This document shows positions 1 through 6,486 of a DNA stretch of 10,240 nt, one piece after another (within the stretch, counting starts at the first letter, position 1; each line of letters begins with the position of its first letter). Source of the stretch: Candidatus Omnitrophota bacterium (GTDB lineage Bacteria; Omnitrophota; Gorgyraeia; 2-02-FULL-51-18). The notes under the pieces are model-generated. The model did no database searches and had not been told where the DNA came from. It worked only from the letters and a program-made list of their open reading frames with translations. The position numbers and the translations under genes are program-made. The DNA lies in contig JAHFFM010000058.1 in assembly GCA_023247935.1 (NCBI GenBank), positions 1 to 10,240 on the forward strand. Direction: 5' to 3'.

Positions 1-1260
1 ACCGAGAGCCCTGGGACCGAATTCCATGCGTCCCGAAAACCATCCAATCACTTTTCCCTCGGCAATGAGGTCGGCTATTTTAATAGGGATTTCTCCATTT
101 TCTAATTTTTGATAGGTGATATGGTTTTGGGAAAGATAATTTTCTATCTCTTTATCTTTATACGCAGGACCCAGAAGCGAACCTTTTAAAGAATCGCGAC
201 TTCCTACCGTTCTTTTATTTCCTAAGTATTGATGCCACGCGAAGAGCGCTGCGCCGAGAGCTCCCCCTGCGTCCCCCGCGGCGGGTTGTACCCAGATATT
301 CTCAAAAATTTTTTCACGCAGAATTTTTCCGTTACCCACGCAGTTCAAAGCGACACCACCGGCAAGGCATAGATTTTTTTGTCCCGTTGTTTTACGGATA
401 TACCGCGCCATTCGAAGCATCACTTCCTCGGTCACATCCTGCACGGAACGCGCCAAGTCCATTTCGCGCTGTGTAAGCTTGGTCTCCGGCTTGCGTGGAG
501 GGCCACCGAAAAGTCGATTGAAATTTTCATTCGTCATCGTGAGCCCCGCGCAATAGTCAAAATATTTCATGTTGAGATGGAAAGAGCCGTCTTCTTTTAA
601 ATCAATCAGATGGGATAGGATAAGATCTTTATATTTCGGCTCGCCATAGGGTGCCAAACCCATCACTTTGTATTCACCGGAATTGACTTTGAAACCCGTG
701 TAATATGTGAACGCTGAATAGAGAAGTCCGAGCGAATGCGGGAAATGGATCTCTTTTAAAATCTGAAATTCATTTGCCTTTCCCACGCCATAACTCGAAG
801 TGGCCCACTCTCCCACGCCATCCATGGTGAGTATCGCCGCTTCCGAAAAAGGTGAGGGAAAAAAAGCGGAGGCTGCGTGCGCCTCATGATGCTCGGGAAA
901 AATGATCTTGCCTTTGTAATCCAATTCTTTTGAAATCAGATCTTTGATCCAAAGTTTTTGCTTGACCCAAACGGGGAGCGCTTTAATGAAAGACCGAAGG
1001 CCAAATGGTGCATAGGCAAGATAGGTTTCTAGGATGCGTTCGAATTTCAGGAAAGGTTTTTCGTAGAATACGACAAGATCAATGTCTTTTCGGGAAATAC
1101 CGCCGTATTCAAGACAGAAACATATCGCGTTTTTTGGGAACGCCTGATCGTGTTTTTTGCGCGTGAAGCGCTCTTCTTGTGCAGCCGCAACAATCTCACC
1201 GTCCCGGACGAAACAGGCGGCGCTGTCATGATAAAAGGCGGATATACCGAGAATGTTCAA
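1..1260 (-). CDS. NodU/CmcH/TobZ-family carbamoyltransferase, C-terminus beyond window edge
   Basis: Partial gene of 420 codons read from 1260 down to the left edge, still open there. The family transfers a carbamoyl group from carbamoyl phosphate, through an ATP-dependent carbamoyl-adenylate, to hydroxyls of antibiotics, Nod factors or surface sugars. Visible landmarks are the N-terminal NILGISAFYHDSAA, an AAAQEERFTRKKHD stretch, the HHEAHAASAFF metal-site motif (H124, H128), LTMDGVGEWA with D147, LAGGVALNC around residue 300 and FGPRALG at the edge. These match the Kae1-like N-terminal domain and the first part of the C-terminal domain. Family members are usually about 570-610 residues, so roughly a quarter is missing. 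I chose the TTG start at 1260 because it gives the canonical N-terminus and has AGGA seven bases upstream. The substrate cannot be told from this window. Family is near certain. Confidence 0.95.
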   Translation of the reverse strand, partial: MNILGISAFYHDSAACFVRDGEIVAAAQEERFTRKKHDQAFPKNAICFCLEYGGISRKDIDLVVFYEKPFLKFERILETYLAYAPFGLRSFIKALPVWVKQKLWIKDLISKELDYKGKIIFPEHHEAHAASAFFPSPFSEAAILTMDGVGEWATSSYGVGKANEFQILKEIHFPHSLGLLYSAFTYYTGFKVNSGEYKVMGLAPYGEPKYKDLILSHLIDLKEDGSFHLNMKYFDYCAGLTMTNENFNRLFGGPPRKPETKLTQREMDLARSVQDVTEEVMLRMARYIRKTTGQKNLCLAGGVALNCVGNGKILREKIFENIWVQPAAGDAGGALGAALFAWHQYLGNKRTVGSRDSLKGSLLGPAYKDKEIENYLSQNHITYQKLENGEIPIKIADLIAEGKVIGWFSGRMEFGPRALG

Positions 1261-1523
1261 TTCACCGTCCTATGCTATGGTCCGTCCAAATCCAAAATGG
1301 CGACCCGTACGAGACGCTAGGCACATCTCCTATCTCAATGAGGCACAATTACTTGTGAGAATCAAAAAATGGAGAGGCTTTAAAAATTCATCCTTATTGG
1401 CTATTACTTAGCAAAATCGGCCAAGTTTTTCCCTTTACAACCCAGCATCCCATAGTGTAAACTTTAGCTGTATCACGATAAGAGGCTAGTCAAAGGGTTC
1501 CGTCCCGCGGCGATGCCTCTCTT

Positions 1524-2015
1524 TCATTTCCCCTCATATTTTAGCTTCTCGCGCCAATCACTTATAAAAGCCATGTCTGAGGCGTAAGCTCTTAGCAAAG
1601 CGGAATATTTATGCCGATTCGGGACCAACAGCCGAAGTAATTTCTTCTGCTTTTTCAGATATTCGACCAGACAATGGAAATCGCCGTCGCCGGTAACGAT
1701 AACCGCCTGGTCATAGTTTGGTAACTCGATCATCGCGTGAAGCACAAGTTCCGCGTCGACATTCCCTTTAATCTTTCCTTCTGCCAATGTCAGCGTTGGC
1801 TTGAAAATTAGCACGTAGCCATATTCTTGTAACGCCTTGTATAAGCTCTGTTGTGTGGCGATATATCCAATAAACAAAAATGCCTTCGCGATATCGTATT
1901 TGTCTTCCAAGTACTTCCTAAATCTCTTAAAATCAAGTTTCCAACCCTGATCTCGAATAGACAGGTTCAAATTTTGGCCGTCAATAAACGCGTAGTTATT
2001 TTTCTCTCTTCTCAT
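1524..2015 (-). CDS. NYN-domain (LabA/DUF88-like, PIN-fold) putative RNase
   Basis: A 163-residue protein that is essentially one NYN domain. NYN proteins have the PIN/FEN-like fold, and several are metal-dependent RNases. The acidic active-site signatures are present in order: FIDGQNL near residue 10 (first Asp), NVDAELVLHAM in the middle (second Asp/Glu pair) and VTGDGDF around residue 108 (the paired Asp). A single-domain protein of about 160-180 residues is normal for the family, and no extra C-terminal domain is seen. The ATG at 2015 lies 20 bp inside the end of the upstream gene and lacks a clear Shine-Dalgarno sequence, which suggests translational coupling. It is probably co-transcribed from the promoter at 2409-2437. 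Domain assignment is strong; the biological target is unknown, and a toxin-like or RNA-processing role would be inference. Confidence 0.88.
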   Translation of the reverse strand: MRREKNNYAFIDGQNLNLSIRDQGWKLDFKRFRKYLEDKYDIAKAFLFIGYIATQQSLYKALQEYGYVLIFKPTLTLAEGKIKGNVDAELVLHAMIELPNYDQAVIVTGDGDFHCLVEYLKKQKKLLRLLVPNRHKYSALLRAYASDMAFISDWREKLKYEGK

Positions 2016-2376
2016 CCAACTTTATATAATATATTTTCCCTTGATCGGGATCTTCATACGTTTCAGGCTCATACCAGCCAGCATATTTTTTTGTGTCAAT
2101 TTTGTGGCCATTAAAAAACGAATGCGCGACTATAGCCCCCATCTTTCCCCTTTTCGTCAGTTTAAAAATAGAATGATCGTTAGCATTTCTTGAAAATGAA
2201 AAACCAATAGCCTTCTCTGATTTATCATAACTAAGAATTACACCTACATATTTGTCTAAACCTACTTCACGATAGAAACCGTTATTGAAAGTGAAACCAC
2301 TTCTGATTGATATACCAATACCAGGTTTTTTGAACTTAACACCAGTATCTGTAAACTTTACAAATGAAAGCTTCAT
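1996..2376 (-). CDS. Small unrecognised protein, upstream partner of the NYN gene
   Basis: A 126-residue soluble protein, rich in Lys, Gly and Phe, with no signal peptide or membrane segment. It has a short beta-rich look (SIRSGFTFNNGF, then a YVGVILSYDK stretch, a GFSFSRN stretch and a C-terminal KIYYIKLDE strand). From memory, small proteins of environmental bacteria share this pattern, with a segment ending in 'sY/FDK...iGi.l' followed by 'sFf..y.Id..k'. I know no assigned function, and an AbrB-like or DNA-binding role would be speculation. The ATG at 2376 is supported by GGAG at 2384-2387 with a 7-nt gap and by a promoter just upstream. Its 3' end overlaps the NYN start by 20 bp in another frame. 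The DNA is strikingly AT-rich (70 G/C in 240 bases over 2161-2400) compared with about 50% nearby, a possible sign of transfer. Confidence 0.75.
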   Translation of the reverse strand: MKLSFVKFTDTGVKFKKPGIGISIRSGFTFNNGFYREVGLDKYVGVILSYDKSEKAIGFSFSRNANDHSIFKLTKRGKMGAIVAHSFFNGHKIDTKKYAGWYEPETYEDPDQGKIYYIKLDEKREK

Positions 2377-2408
2377 GCTATATCTCCATAATTATTTATT
2401 GCTTTACA

Positions 2409-2437
2409 AGTATCATTAGTTCCTTCAAAATTGTCAA
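2409..2437 (-). promoter_or_regulatory. Predicted sigma-70-type promoter for the small-protein/NYN unit
   Basis: On the minus strand a perfect -35 TTGACA (2432-2437) is followed by a 17-nt spacer and a -10-like GATACT (2409-2414). This would start transcription near 2402, about 25 nt before the ATG at 2376. The GGAG ribosome-binding site lies at 2384-2387. It sits between the tRNA terminator and the gene, as expected for an independent unit. Confidence 0.6.
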
Positions 2438-2466
2438 GATATTCTTTTTGAGATGGGTAAGTTGGT

Positions 2467-2520
2467 GAAATTAAAAACGCCCAGACAAACCACGATGCGA
2501 ACTCGGGTTTGCCTGAGCGT
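2467..2520 (-). terminator. Intrinsic terminator downstream of tRNA-Glu
   Basis: On the minus strand a 15-bp stem is formed by 2506-2520 and 2477-2491. All positions pair if two G-U pairs are allowed. The loop is 14 nt. The stem is followed by five T residues and a further T/A-rich run. It begins 7 nt past the encoded CCA, so it ends the tRNA transcript and separates it from the NYN unit. Confidence 0.85.
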
Positions 2521-2526
2521 AACGTT

Positions 2527-2604
2527 TGGCGACCCCAGCGGGATTCGAACCCGCGTCATCACCGTGAAAGGGTGATGTCCTAGGCCAGGCTAGACGATGA
2601 GGTC
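2527..2604 (-). tRNA. tRNA-Glu (anticodon TTC), CCA encoded
   Basis: The cloverleaf can be folded by hand. The acceptor stem GACCTCA pairs with TGGGGTC (one G-U), the D arm is closed by GTC/GAC, and the anticodon stem TCACC/GGTGA holds the loop CTTTCAC with anticodon TTC at 2566-2568. The variable region is TGAC, and the T arm GCGGG/CCCGC has loop TTCGAAT. The discriminator is G at 2530 and CCA is encoded at 2527-2529. The mature 5' end is at 2604. It decodes GAA/GAG. No neighbouring tRNA is seen, so it is a single-gene unit with its own promoter and terminator. Confidence 0.97.
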
Positions 2605-2627
2605 GTAAAGTCGAAAAGGGAAACCCT

Positions 2628-2655
2628 ATTCTAAAGCATAAACAGGTATTGTCAA
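2628..2655 (-). promoter_or_regulatory. Predicted promoter of tRNA-Glu
   Basis: On the minus strand TTGACA (2650-2655), a 16-nt spacer and TAGAAT (2628-2633) form a strong sigma-70-like promoter. Transcription would start near 2621, about 17 nt before the mature tRNA 5' end. The stretch just after the -10 is GGGTTTCCC. A GC-rich discriminator of this sort is typical of stable-RNA promoters under stringent control; that regulation is inferred, not shown. Confidence 0.7.
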
Positions 2656-2819
2656 TCTTGATTTCCTTGGGGCAAAAATAGGCTCGGAACGGATGAAATT
2701 TTGGAAGATATCTATTGAACGCTTGAGCGATCAATTTTCTGCATACACCATGACGCCATTCATTTTTTGTCCCAACTTTTACGGGGTGTTTTGGGTAAGC
2801 GTAAATTTGGCACTTGGTT
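2656..2819. other. Intergenic stretch without a recognisable gene
   Basis: Between the divergent tRNA-Glu promoter and the tandem repeats upstream of the autotransporter I see no credible reading frame or RNA gene. The right half (about 2773-2819) has runs such as ACTTTTACGGGGTG and GTAAATTTGGCACTTGG. They are loosely reminiscent of the repeat-rich ends of IS21-type elements, but no transposase or inverted partner is present in the window. Confidence 0.4.
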
Positions 2820-2860
2820 AAAGTAGAATTAGGACAGTTTAAAGCGGAATTAGACTATTT
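2820..2860 (+). repeat. Two tandem ~21-bp imperfect direct repeats
   Basis: The first copy occupies 2820-2840 and starts AAAGTAGAATTAG. The second occupies 2841-2860 and starts AAAGCGGAATTAG. They share 11 of these first 13 bases, and both end in a run of T. The period of about two helical turns and the end point 8 bp before the -35 box would suit a tandem activator site. The alternative is a leftover mobile-element terminus. Neither can be settled from this sequence. Confidence 0.6.
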
Positions 2861-2868
2861 AAAATAAT

Positions 2869-2897
2869 TTGATTTAATTTTAATCATATCATATAAT
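2869..2897 (+). promoter_or_regulatory. Predicted sigma-70-type promoter of the autotransporter gene
   Basis: TTGATT (2869-2874), a 17-nt spacer and a perfect TATAAT (2892-2897) stand in an AT-rich region. Transcription would start near 2904, giving a leader of about 43 nt before the ATG at 2947. The tandem repeats lie immediately upstream of the -35 element. Confidence 0.75.
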
Positions 2898-2930
2898 TAG
2901 TAGCACTTTTTATAGATTAATTAACAAAAC

Positions 2931-2938
2931 GGAGAGGG
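2931..2938 (+). promoter_or_regulatory. Ribosome-binding site of the autotransporter gene, with a three-codon upstream frame
   Basis: GGAGAGGG at 2931-2938 precedes the ATG at 2947 by 8 nt. An extra ATG at 2939-2941 opens a three-codon frame (ATG CTC AAA TGA) whose stop overlaps the real start codon as ATGA. The signal peptide begins only with the ATG at 2947, which fixes that codon as the functional start. Confidence 0.7.
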
Positions 2939-2946
2939 ATGCTCAA

Positions 2947-5016
2947 ATGAGAAAGTTATTTTCGCTCGGATTAATTGTCCTTTTTGTTCTTTGTTCGTCG
3001 TCATCCGCTTTTGCGACGGCTGTGACCGCGAGCAGAGCTAATGATGCAAACGATTTAACTGCGGGCGCAGTTTTTGATAATGGCGGCGCTTGGGTTTTGA
3101 CGGTTTCAGATGCGGCCGATTTTACGACAGGTGTGATTACCACAGCGGGTAATGGAGGCGCCAGCGCGGGTACCGCGACATTTGCGGGAACAACCACGAT
3201 CAACACAGCGGCTTCAACTAACGTTATCGGAACCGGCACAAATGCGCTCTTAGCCATCAACGGCGGCATTGCGAGTAAAACTCTCACGGTCGCGGGAAAT
3301 GCTTTTGCCACCACAACCAATGTGACGGGCACCGGCACAATCGCCTTTAATGGTAATTTTACCGGAAACGTAAACTACAATAACGGCGCCACAGGGCTTG
3401 TAACTTTAGCGACCTCTAAAACCATCACGGGTAATGTTGCCGCTGCAACAGCGGGTGAAGGTACTCTGACGCTGGGAAGCGGCAGCACCGTTACAGGAAA
3501 TGTCGGAGCAACTCGCCTTGGCACATTAAATGCGACAGCTGGCAACGCAACCATTACTGGAACAGTTGGCGCTACCAATGTTAATCTTAGCGGCAATACC
3601 CTCACAGAAGGAGGTAATTTAACTCTTCCGGCCTCCGCCACGGTCAGTCTCACAGCCAACAGCGGCACTTCCTACGGAAACATGGCTATTACCGGAAGCG
3701 TCACCAATAACGCGGCCACCACATTCGCCGTGACGGTCAGCGGTTATGTGCCGAATGGTGCGACCTTAAACGTCCTGAACGCAAGCGCGGGTGCGCCCAC
3801 GACCGTGACGACAGCGCCGACATCAACAAGCCCGAACGTGAGTTTTGCCACGAGCGTTTCCGGCAATGATGTTATCCTGACGGCTACGCGCGCGAATACA
3901 GGGACGACCGGCAATAATTCTGCAGTCGGCACTACCATTAACTCTATCGGCACGCCGTCAGGGGATATGAGCGTTGTTCTCGGAGCTCTGGATTCTTTAA
4001 CTAGTACTTCCAGTATTAATTCAGCGTTAGATCAGTTAGATCCTTCGTCTAACAACGGCACTACGACTCAAGCCAGTTTTAACGTGACGAATGAAACCGT
4101 CGGAGTGTTAACAAATCATATCGGCGAAGCAAATGCGGCTCCTTCCGGTCCCGGCTCAGGCGTTTCTACCGGTGATTTCTGGACGGATAATGGAATCTGG
4201 GTGAAGGGCTTTGGCAATTCCACCGAGCAGGACAATCATAAAGGCGTGACGGGGTATGACGCCGATATGTGGGGAGTGATGGGTGGCATGGACGGAAAAG
4301 TCGCTGAGAATTTGCGTTTGGGTTTTGCGGGTGGTTATGCCGCAACCAGCGTCGATGGCAAAATCAACACGGGTCAAGCCGATGTGGATAGCGCTATCGG
4401 AACCGTGTATCTCGGCTATGATGATCCGAGTCCATGGTATGGAAGCATGGGTTTTACTTTTACTTGGAATTTTTATAACAGCGACCGGCCCATTCAATTT
4501 GGTTCCGTGAATCGCACAGCCAAATCGGATTATGACGGCCAAGCTTATACGGGTTTTTGGGACGTAGGTTATGTTTTCTCGGAAAGCGGCTGGGAAATAA
4601 CACCTATGGCGTCTTTGAATTACACCCATCTGGAAATTGGCAGCTACACGGAAACCAATGCCGGAGCGCTTAGTTTGAATGTCGCCTCCCAAGGTTATGA
4701 TAAAGTACAGTCTGGTTTAGGCATGAAGGTGGCCTATCCGATGCAGGAAGAATCGGGCAAATGGGTGCCTGAAGCGCATTTTAAATGGCTGTATGATTTT
4801 GTGGGTGACAAAGCAGGATCTACGTCCACTTTCACAGGCGGCGGCGTTGCTTTTGAAAGCGTGGGATTGGACCCTGAACAGAGCACTTATAATTTTGGCG
4901 GCGGCGTCACCTTTTATTCAAAAGGAAATATCAGTGTCACAGGTGTTTATGATTTTGAATTTGCGAATGATTACACCTCTCACACGGGTCAGGGCGTTGT
5001 GCGCTACACGTTCTAA
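2947..5016 (+). CDS. Type V (autotransporter) outer-membrane protein with beta-helix-like passenger
   Basis: A 689-residue exported protein. Residues 1-23 are a Sec signal peptide (MRKLF, hydrophobic core, SAFA cleavage site before TAVT). Residues about 24-330 form a passenger very rich in Gly, Thr, Asn, Ala and Ser with few charges. It contains a TGNV-like repeat near residues 138-206, whose copies are spaced 22, 22 and 21 residues apart, the size of a beta-helix rung. A linker with helical character (GDMSVVLGALDSL) leads to a C-terminal autotransporter beta-domain from about residue 415 (GIWVKGFG) to the end. This has alternating amphipathic strands and closes with VVRYTF, the C-terminal aromatic expected by the BAM machinery. 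The beta-domain length of about 275 residues is normal. No protease, lipase or adhesin motif is seen in the passenger, so its role (surface display or adhesion) is unknown. The gene is monocistronic apart from read-through at its terminator. Confidence 0.92.
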   Translation: MRKLFSLGLIVLFVLCSSSSAFATAVTASRANDANDLTAGAVFDNGGAWVLTVSDAADFTTGVITTAGNGGASAGTATFAGTTTINTAASTNVIGTGTNALLAINGGIASKTLTVAGNAFATTTNVTGTGTIAFNGNFTGNVNYNNGATGLVTLATSKTITGNVAAATAGEGTLTLGSGSTVTGNVGATRLGTLNATAGNATITGTVGATNVNLSGNTLTEGGNLTLPASATVSLTANSGTSYGNMAITGSVTNNAATTFAVTVSGYVPNGATLNVLNASAGAPTTVTTAPTSTSPNVSFATSVSGNDVILTATRANTGTTGNNSAVGTTINSIGTPSGDMSVVLGALDSLTSTSSINSALDQLDPSSNNGTTTQASFNVTNETVGVLTNHIGEANAAPSGPGSGVSTGDFWTDNGIWVKGFGNSTEQDNHKGVTGYDADMWGVMGGMDGKVAENLRLGFAGGYAATSVDGKINTGQADVDSAIGTVYLGYDDPSPWYGSMGFTFTWNFYNSDRPIQFGSVNRTAKSDYDGQAYTGFWDVGYVFSESGWEITPMASLNYTHLEIGSYTETNAGALSLNVASQGYDKVQSGLGMKVAYPMQEESGKWVPEAHFKWLYDFVGDKAGSTSTFTGGGVAFESVGLDPEQSTYNFGGGVTFYSKGNISVTGVYDFEFANDYTSHTGQGVVRYTF

Positions 5017-5029
5017 AATAAATTCTGCC

Positions 5030-5890
5030 GTGAAGACCCCCGTAGTATTTCTGCGGGGGTCTTTTTTTTGCCTTCTTGTTTTGGGATGTTTCTTTTTAAC
5101 CGGTTGTGCCACACTGACGGGTTCTTTAAATCCTCAAGCCAAAGCCGAGCAAATTGCGGGGGAAAACGCTTTTACAAAAGAAAAAGTACCCGCTGGAATT
5201 TTTGCATTAACGGCGTTTTCCAGGCTGCGGAAGCCAGGTGCTCCTCTCATGATTTACATCGAGGGTGACGGCCGCGCCTGGCTTTCTAAAAGTAAAATAG
5301 CGGATGATCCAACGCCATTTCATCCCATGCTTCTTGAGCTTGCGGCCAAAGATCCTGCCGCGAATGTTGTTTATCTGGCACGCCCCTGCCAATACGACAA
5401 TTCAGCCTTTCAAAAGCCATGTGCTCCGGAATATTGGTCCAATAAGCGATTTTCAGAGGAAGTGATCGCGTCTGAGAGCGAGGCGGTGAGTATTTTTGCC
5501 AAAAAAGCTCAAGCCGGCGAAATCCATTTGATCGGTTATTCAGGCGGCGGCGCAGTTGCCGCTCTTGTGGCCGAGCGGCGGCAAGACATTAAAAGTTTAA
5601 AAACATTTGCTGGAAATTTGGATCCCGAAGAGGTGAATCGTGTGAATCACGTCGATACTTTAGAAGGGTCGCTGAATCCTATGGACTCCGCTTCCACGCT
5701 GCGAAATTTGCCACAAGTCCATTTTATTGGAAATAAGGACCCGGTTATTCCTGATTCAGCGGCAAACCGGTTTGCCGCGCGCGTCGACAATGCGCGTTGC
5801 GCCAAAATTATCCACCTCGAAGGGGTGACGCATCAAACCGGCTGGGAAAACCAAAAAGAACGTCTTTTTTTGACGCCTGTTTGCGATTAA
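5030..5890 (+). CDS. Predicted alpha/beta-hydrolase lipoprotein
   Basis: A 286-residue protein if read from the GTG at 5030. Residues 1-25 are a lipoprotein signal (K2 and R9, hydrophobic core FFCLLVLGCFFL, lipobox LTGC) with lipidation expected at C26. The body is an alpha/beta-hydrolase: oxyanion-region EGDGRAW (78-84), nucleophile S171 in GYSGGG, acid D237 in GNKDPVIP and base H268 in GVTHQTGW. The RPCQYDN and KPCAPEYW segments carry C120 and C131, which could form a disulfide after export. This arrangement recurs in a family of secreted hydrolase lipoproteins of unknown substrate. The frame stays open further upstream, but the signal peptide points to 5030. There is no clear ribosome-binding site. 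A CTG at 5051 could also give a short signal peptide. The signal-peptide codons overlap the upstream terminator. Fold is secure; exact start is less so. Confidence 0.85.
   Translation: MKTPVVFLRGSFFCLLVLGCFFLTGCATLTGSLNPQAKAEQIAGENAFTKEKVPAGIFALTAFSRLRKPGAPLMIYIEGDGRAWLSKSKIADDPTPFHPMLLELAAKDPAANVVYLARPCQYDNSAFQKPCAPEYWSNKRFSEEVIASESEAVSIFAKKAQAGEIHLIGYSGGGAVAALVAERRQDIKSLKTFAGNLDPEEVNRVNHVDTLEGSLNPMDSASTLRNLPQVHFIGNKDPVIPDSAANRFAARVDNARCAKIIHLEGVTHQTGWENQKERLFLTPVCD
5033..5069 (+). terminator. Strong intrinsic terminator lying inside the start of the next gene
   Basis: A perfect 10-bp stem is formed by 5033-5042 (AAGACCCCCG) and 5054-5063 (CGGGGGTCTT). It has an 11-nt loop, and eight T residues run from 5062 to 5069. 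It begins 17 nt after the autotransporter stop codon, a textbook position. It also overlaps codons 2-14 of the lipoprotein gene if that gene starts at the GTG at 5030, so it may both end the upstream message and attenuate the downstream operon. Confidence 0.9.
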
Positions 5891-5931
5891 GCTTATTGAC
5901 TTTGAATACCTTCTGGCGTTAACCTCTTTCT

Positions 5932-6477
5932 GTGAACAATCTTATCGAAATAAACAAAACAAGCGATATTCCTTCCCAGTATCGCCGCAATCCGATTGGA
6001 AAGCTGCTGGAGTACCATAATCTGGGAAAAAACTTTGAGAAATATTCCCAGGCGGAACTTTTGGTGGGGATGTGCATGGACAGCCGGAAACATCTTCATA
6101 TTCCGGATAATTTTGCTTTTATTATCCGGTCAGGCGGCGCGAATTTAAGGTACAGCGAATTCAAGGTCTCTTATGCCATCGCGGTCGGCGGTGTCTCTCA
6201 CATCGCTTTGATTGGCCATAATCAATGCGGCATGGTGAATATTGAATCCCGAAAAGACGCGTTTGTGAAAGGTCTGGTGAAGCATGGCGGCTGGAAAAAG
6301 AAAGAAGCTCATGAGCATTTTATTACTTTTTCCATGATGTTTGAAATTGGGAATGAAACCGAATTTATTTTAAGCGAAGCCAAACGGCTGCGTTTGAGAT
6401 ACCCCAAGGTAATGGTCGCGCCGATGCTTTATAAAGTTGACGACAACCGGCTGTATTTAATGAGAGAGCCCAAGTGA
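5932..6477 (+). CDS. Beta-carbonic anhydrase-like protein
   Basis: A 181-residue cytoplasmic protein with the beta-class carbonic anhydrase layout. CMDSR supplies zinc ligand C48 and the D50/R52 dyad, and GHNQCGM supplies ligands H96 and C99. SGGANLR and the SYAIAVGG helix between them also fit. The family interconverts CO2 and bicarbonate. At 181 residues it is short but within the range of small members, and the rest is divergent, so another activity in this fold is possible. The GTG at 5932 is the first usable start, because an in-frame stop lies at 5920-5922. No clear ribosome-binding site is visible. It follows the lipoprotein gene by 41 nt. A TTGACT at 5896 could be a -35 box, but I see no matching -10. 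Confidence 0.85.
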   Translation: MNNLIEINKTSDIPSQYRRNPIGKLLEYHNLGKNFEKYSQAELLVGMCMDSRKHLHIPDNFAFIIRSGGANLRYSEFKVSYAIAVGGVSHIALIGHNQCGMVNIESRKDAFVKGLVKHGGWKKKEAHEHFITFSMMFEIGNETEFILSEAKRLRLRYPKVMVAPMLYKVDDNRLYLMREPK

Positions 6478-6486
6478 ATAGAAGAT

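Noticed and set aside
1344..1357. Small inverted repeat CACAA-TTAC-TTGTG upstream of the carbamoyltransferase.
   Set aside because: Only 5-bp arms; no second copy or well-formed promoter beside it to support an operator.
1277..1411. A 44-codon plus-strand frame starting ATG GTC CGT in the gap upstream of the carbamoyltransferase.
   Set aside because: No ribosome-binding site, no recognisable pattern in the protein and no supporting promoter; most likely chance.
1481..1520. AGAGGC and GCCTCT could pair downstream of the NYN gene as a terminator.
   Set aside because: Loop of nearly 30 nt and no T-tract on the minus strand; too weak to call.
2471..2734. A minus-strand 87-codon frame across the tRNA-Glu region.
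   Set aside because: It runs through a fully foldable tRNA and its terminator, so it is not a protein gene.
2943..4692. Several long minus-strand frames opposite the autotransporter gene.
   Set aside because: They are artefacts of its biased Ala/Thr/Gly codon use; the plus-strand protein has signal peptide, barrel and promoter, while the opposite frames have none.
4793..5029. Extension of the hydrolase frame upstream into the autotransporter coding region.
   Set aside because: It would bury the lipoprotein signal deep inside the protein; the overlapped part is clearly autotransporter barrel sequence in another frame.
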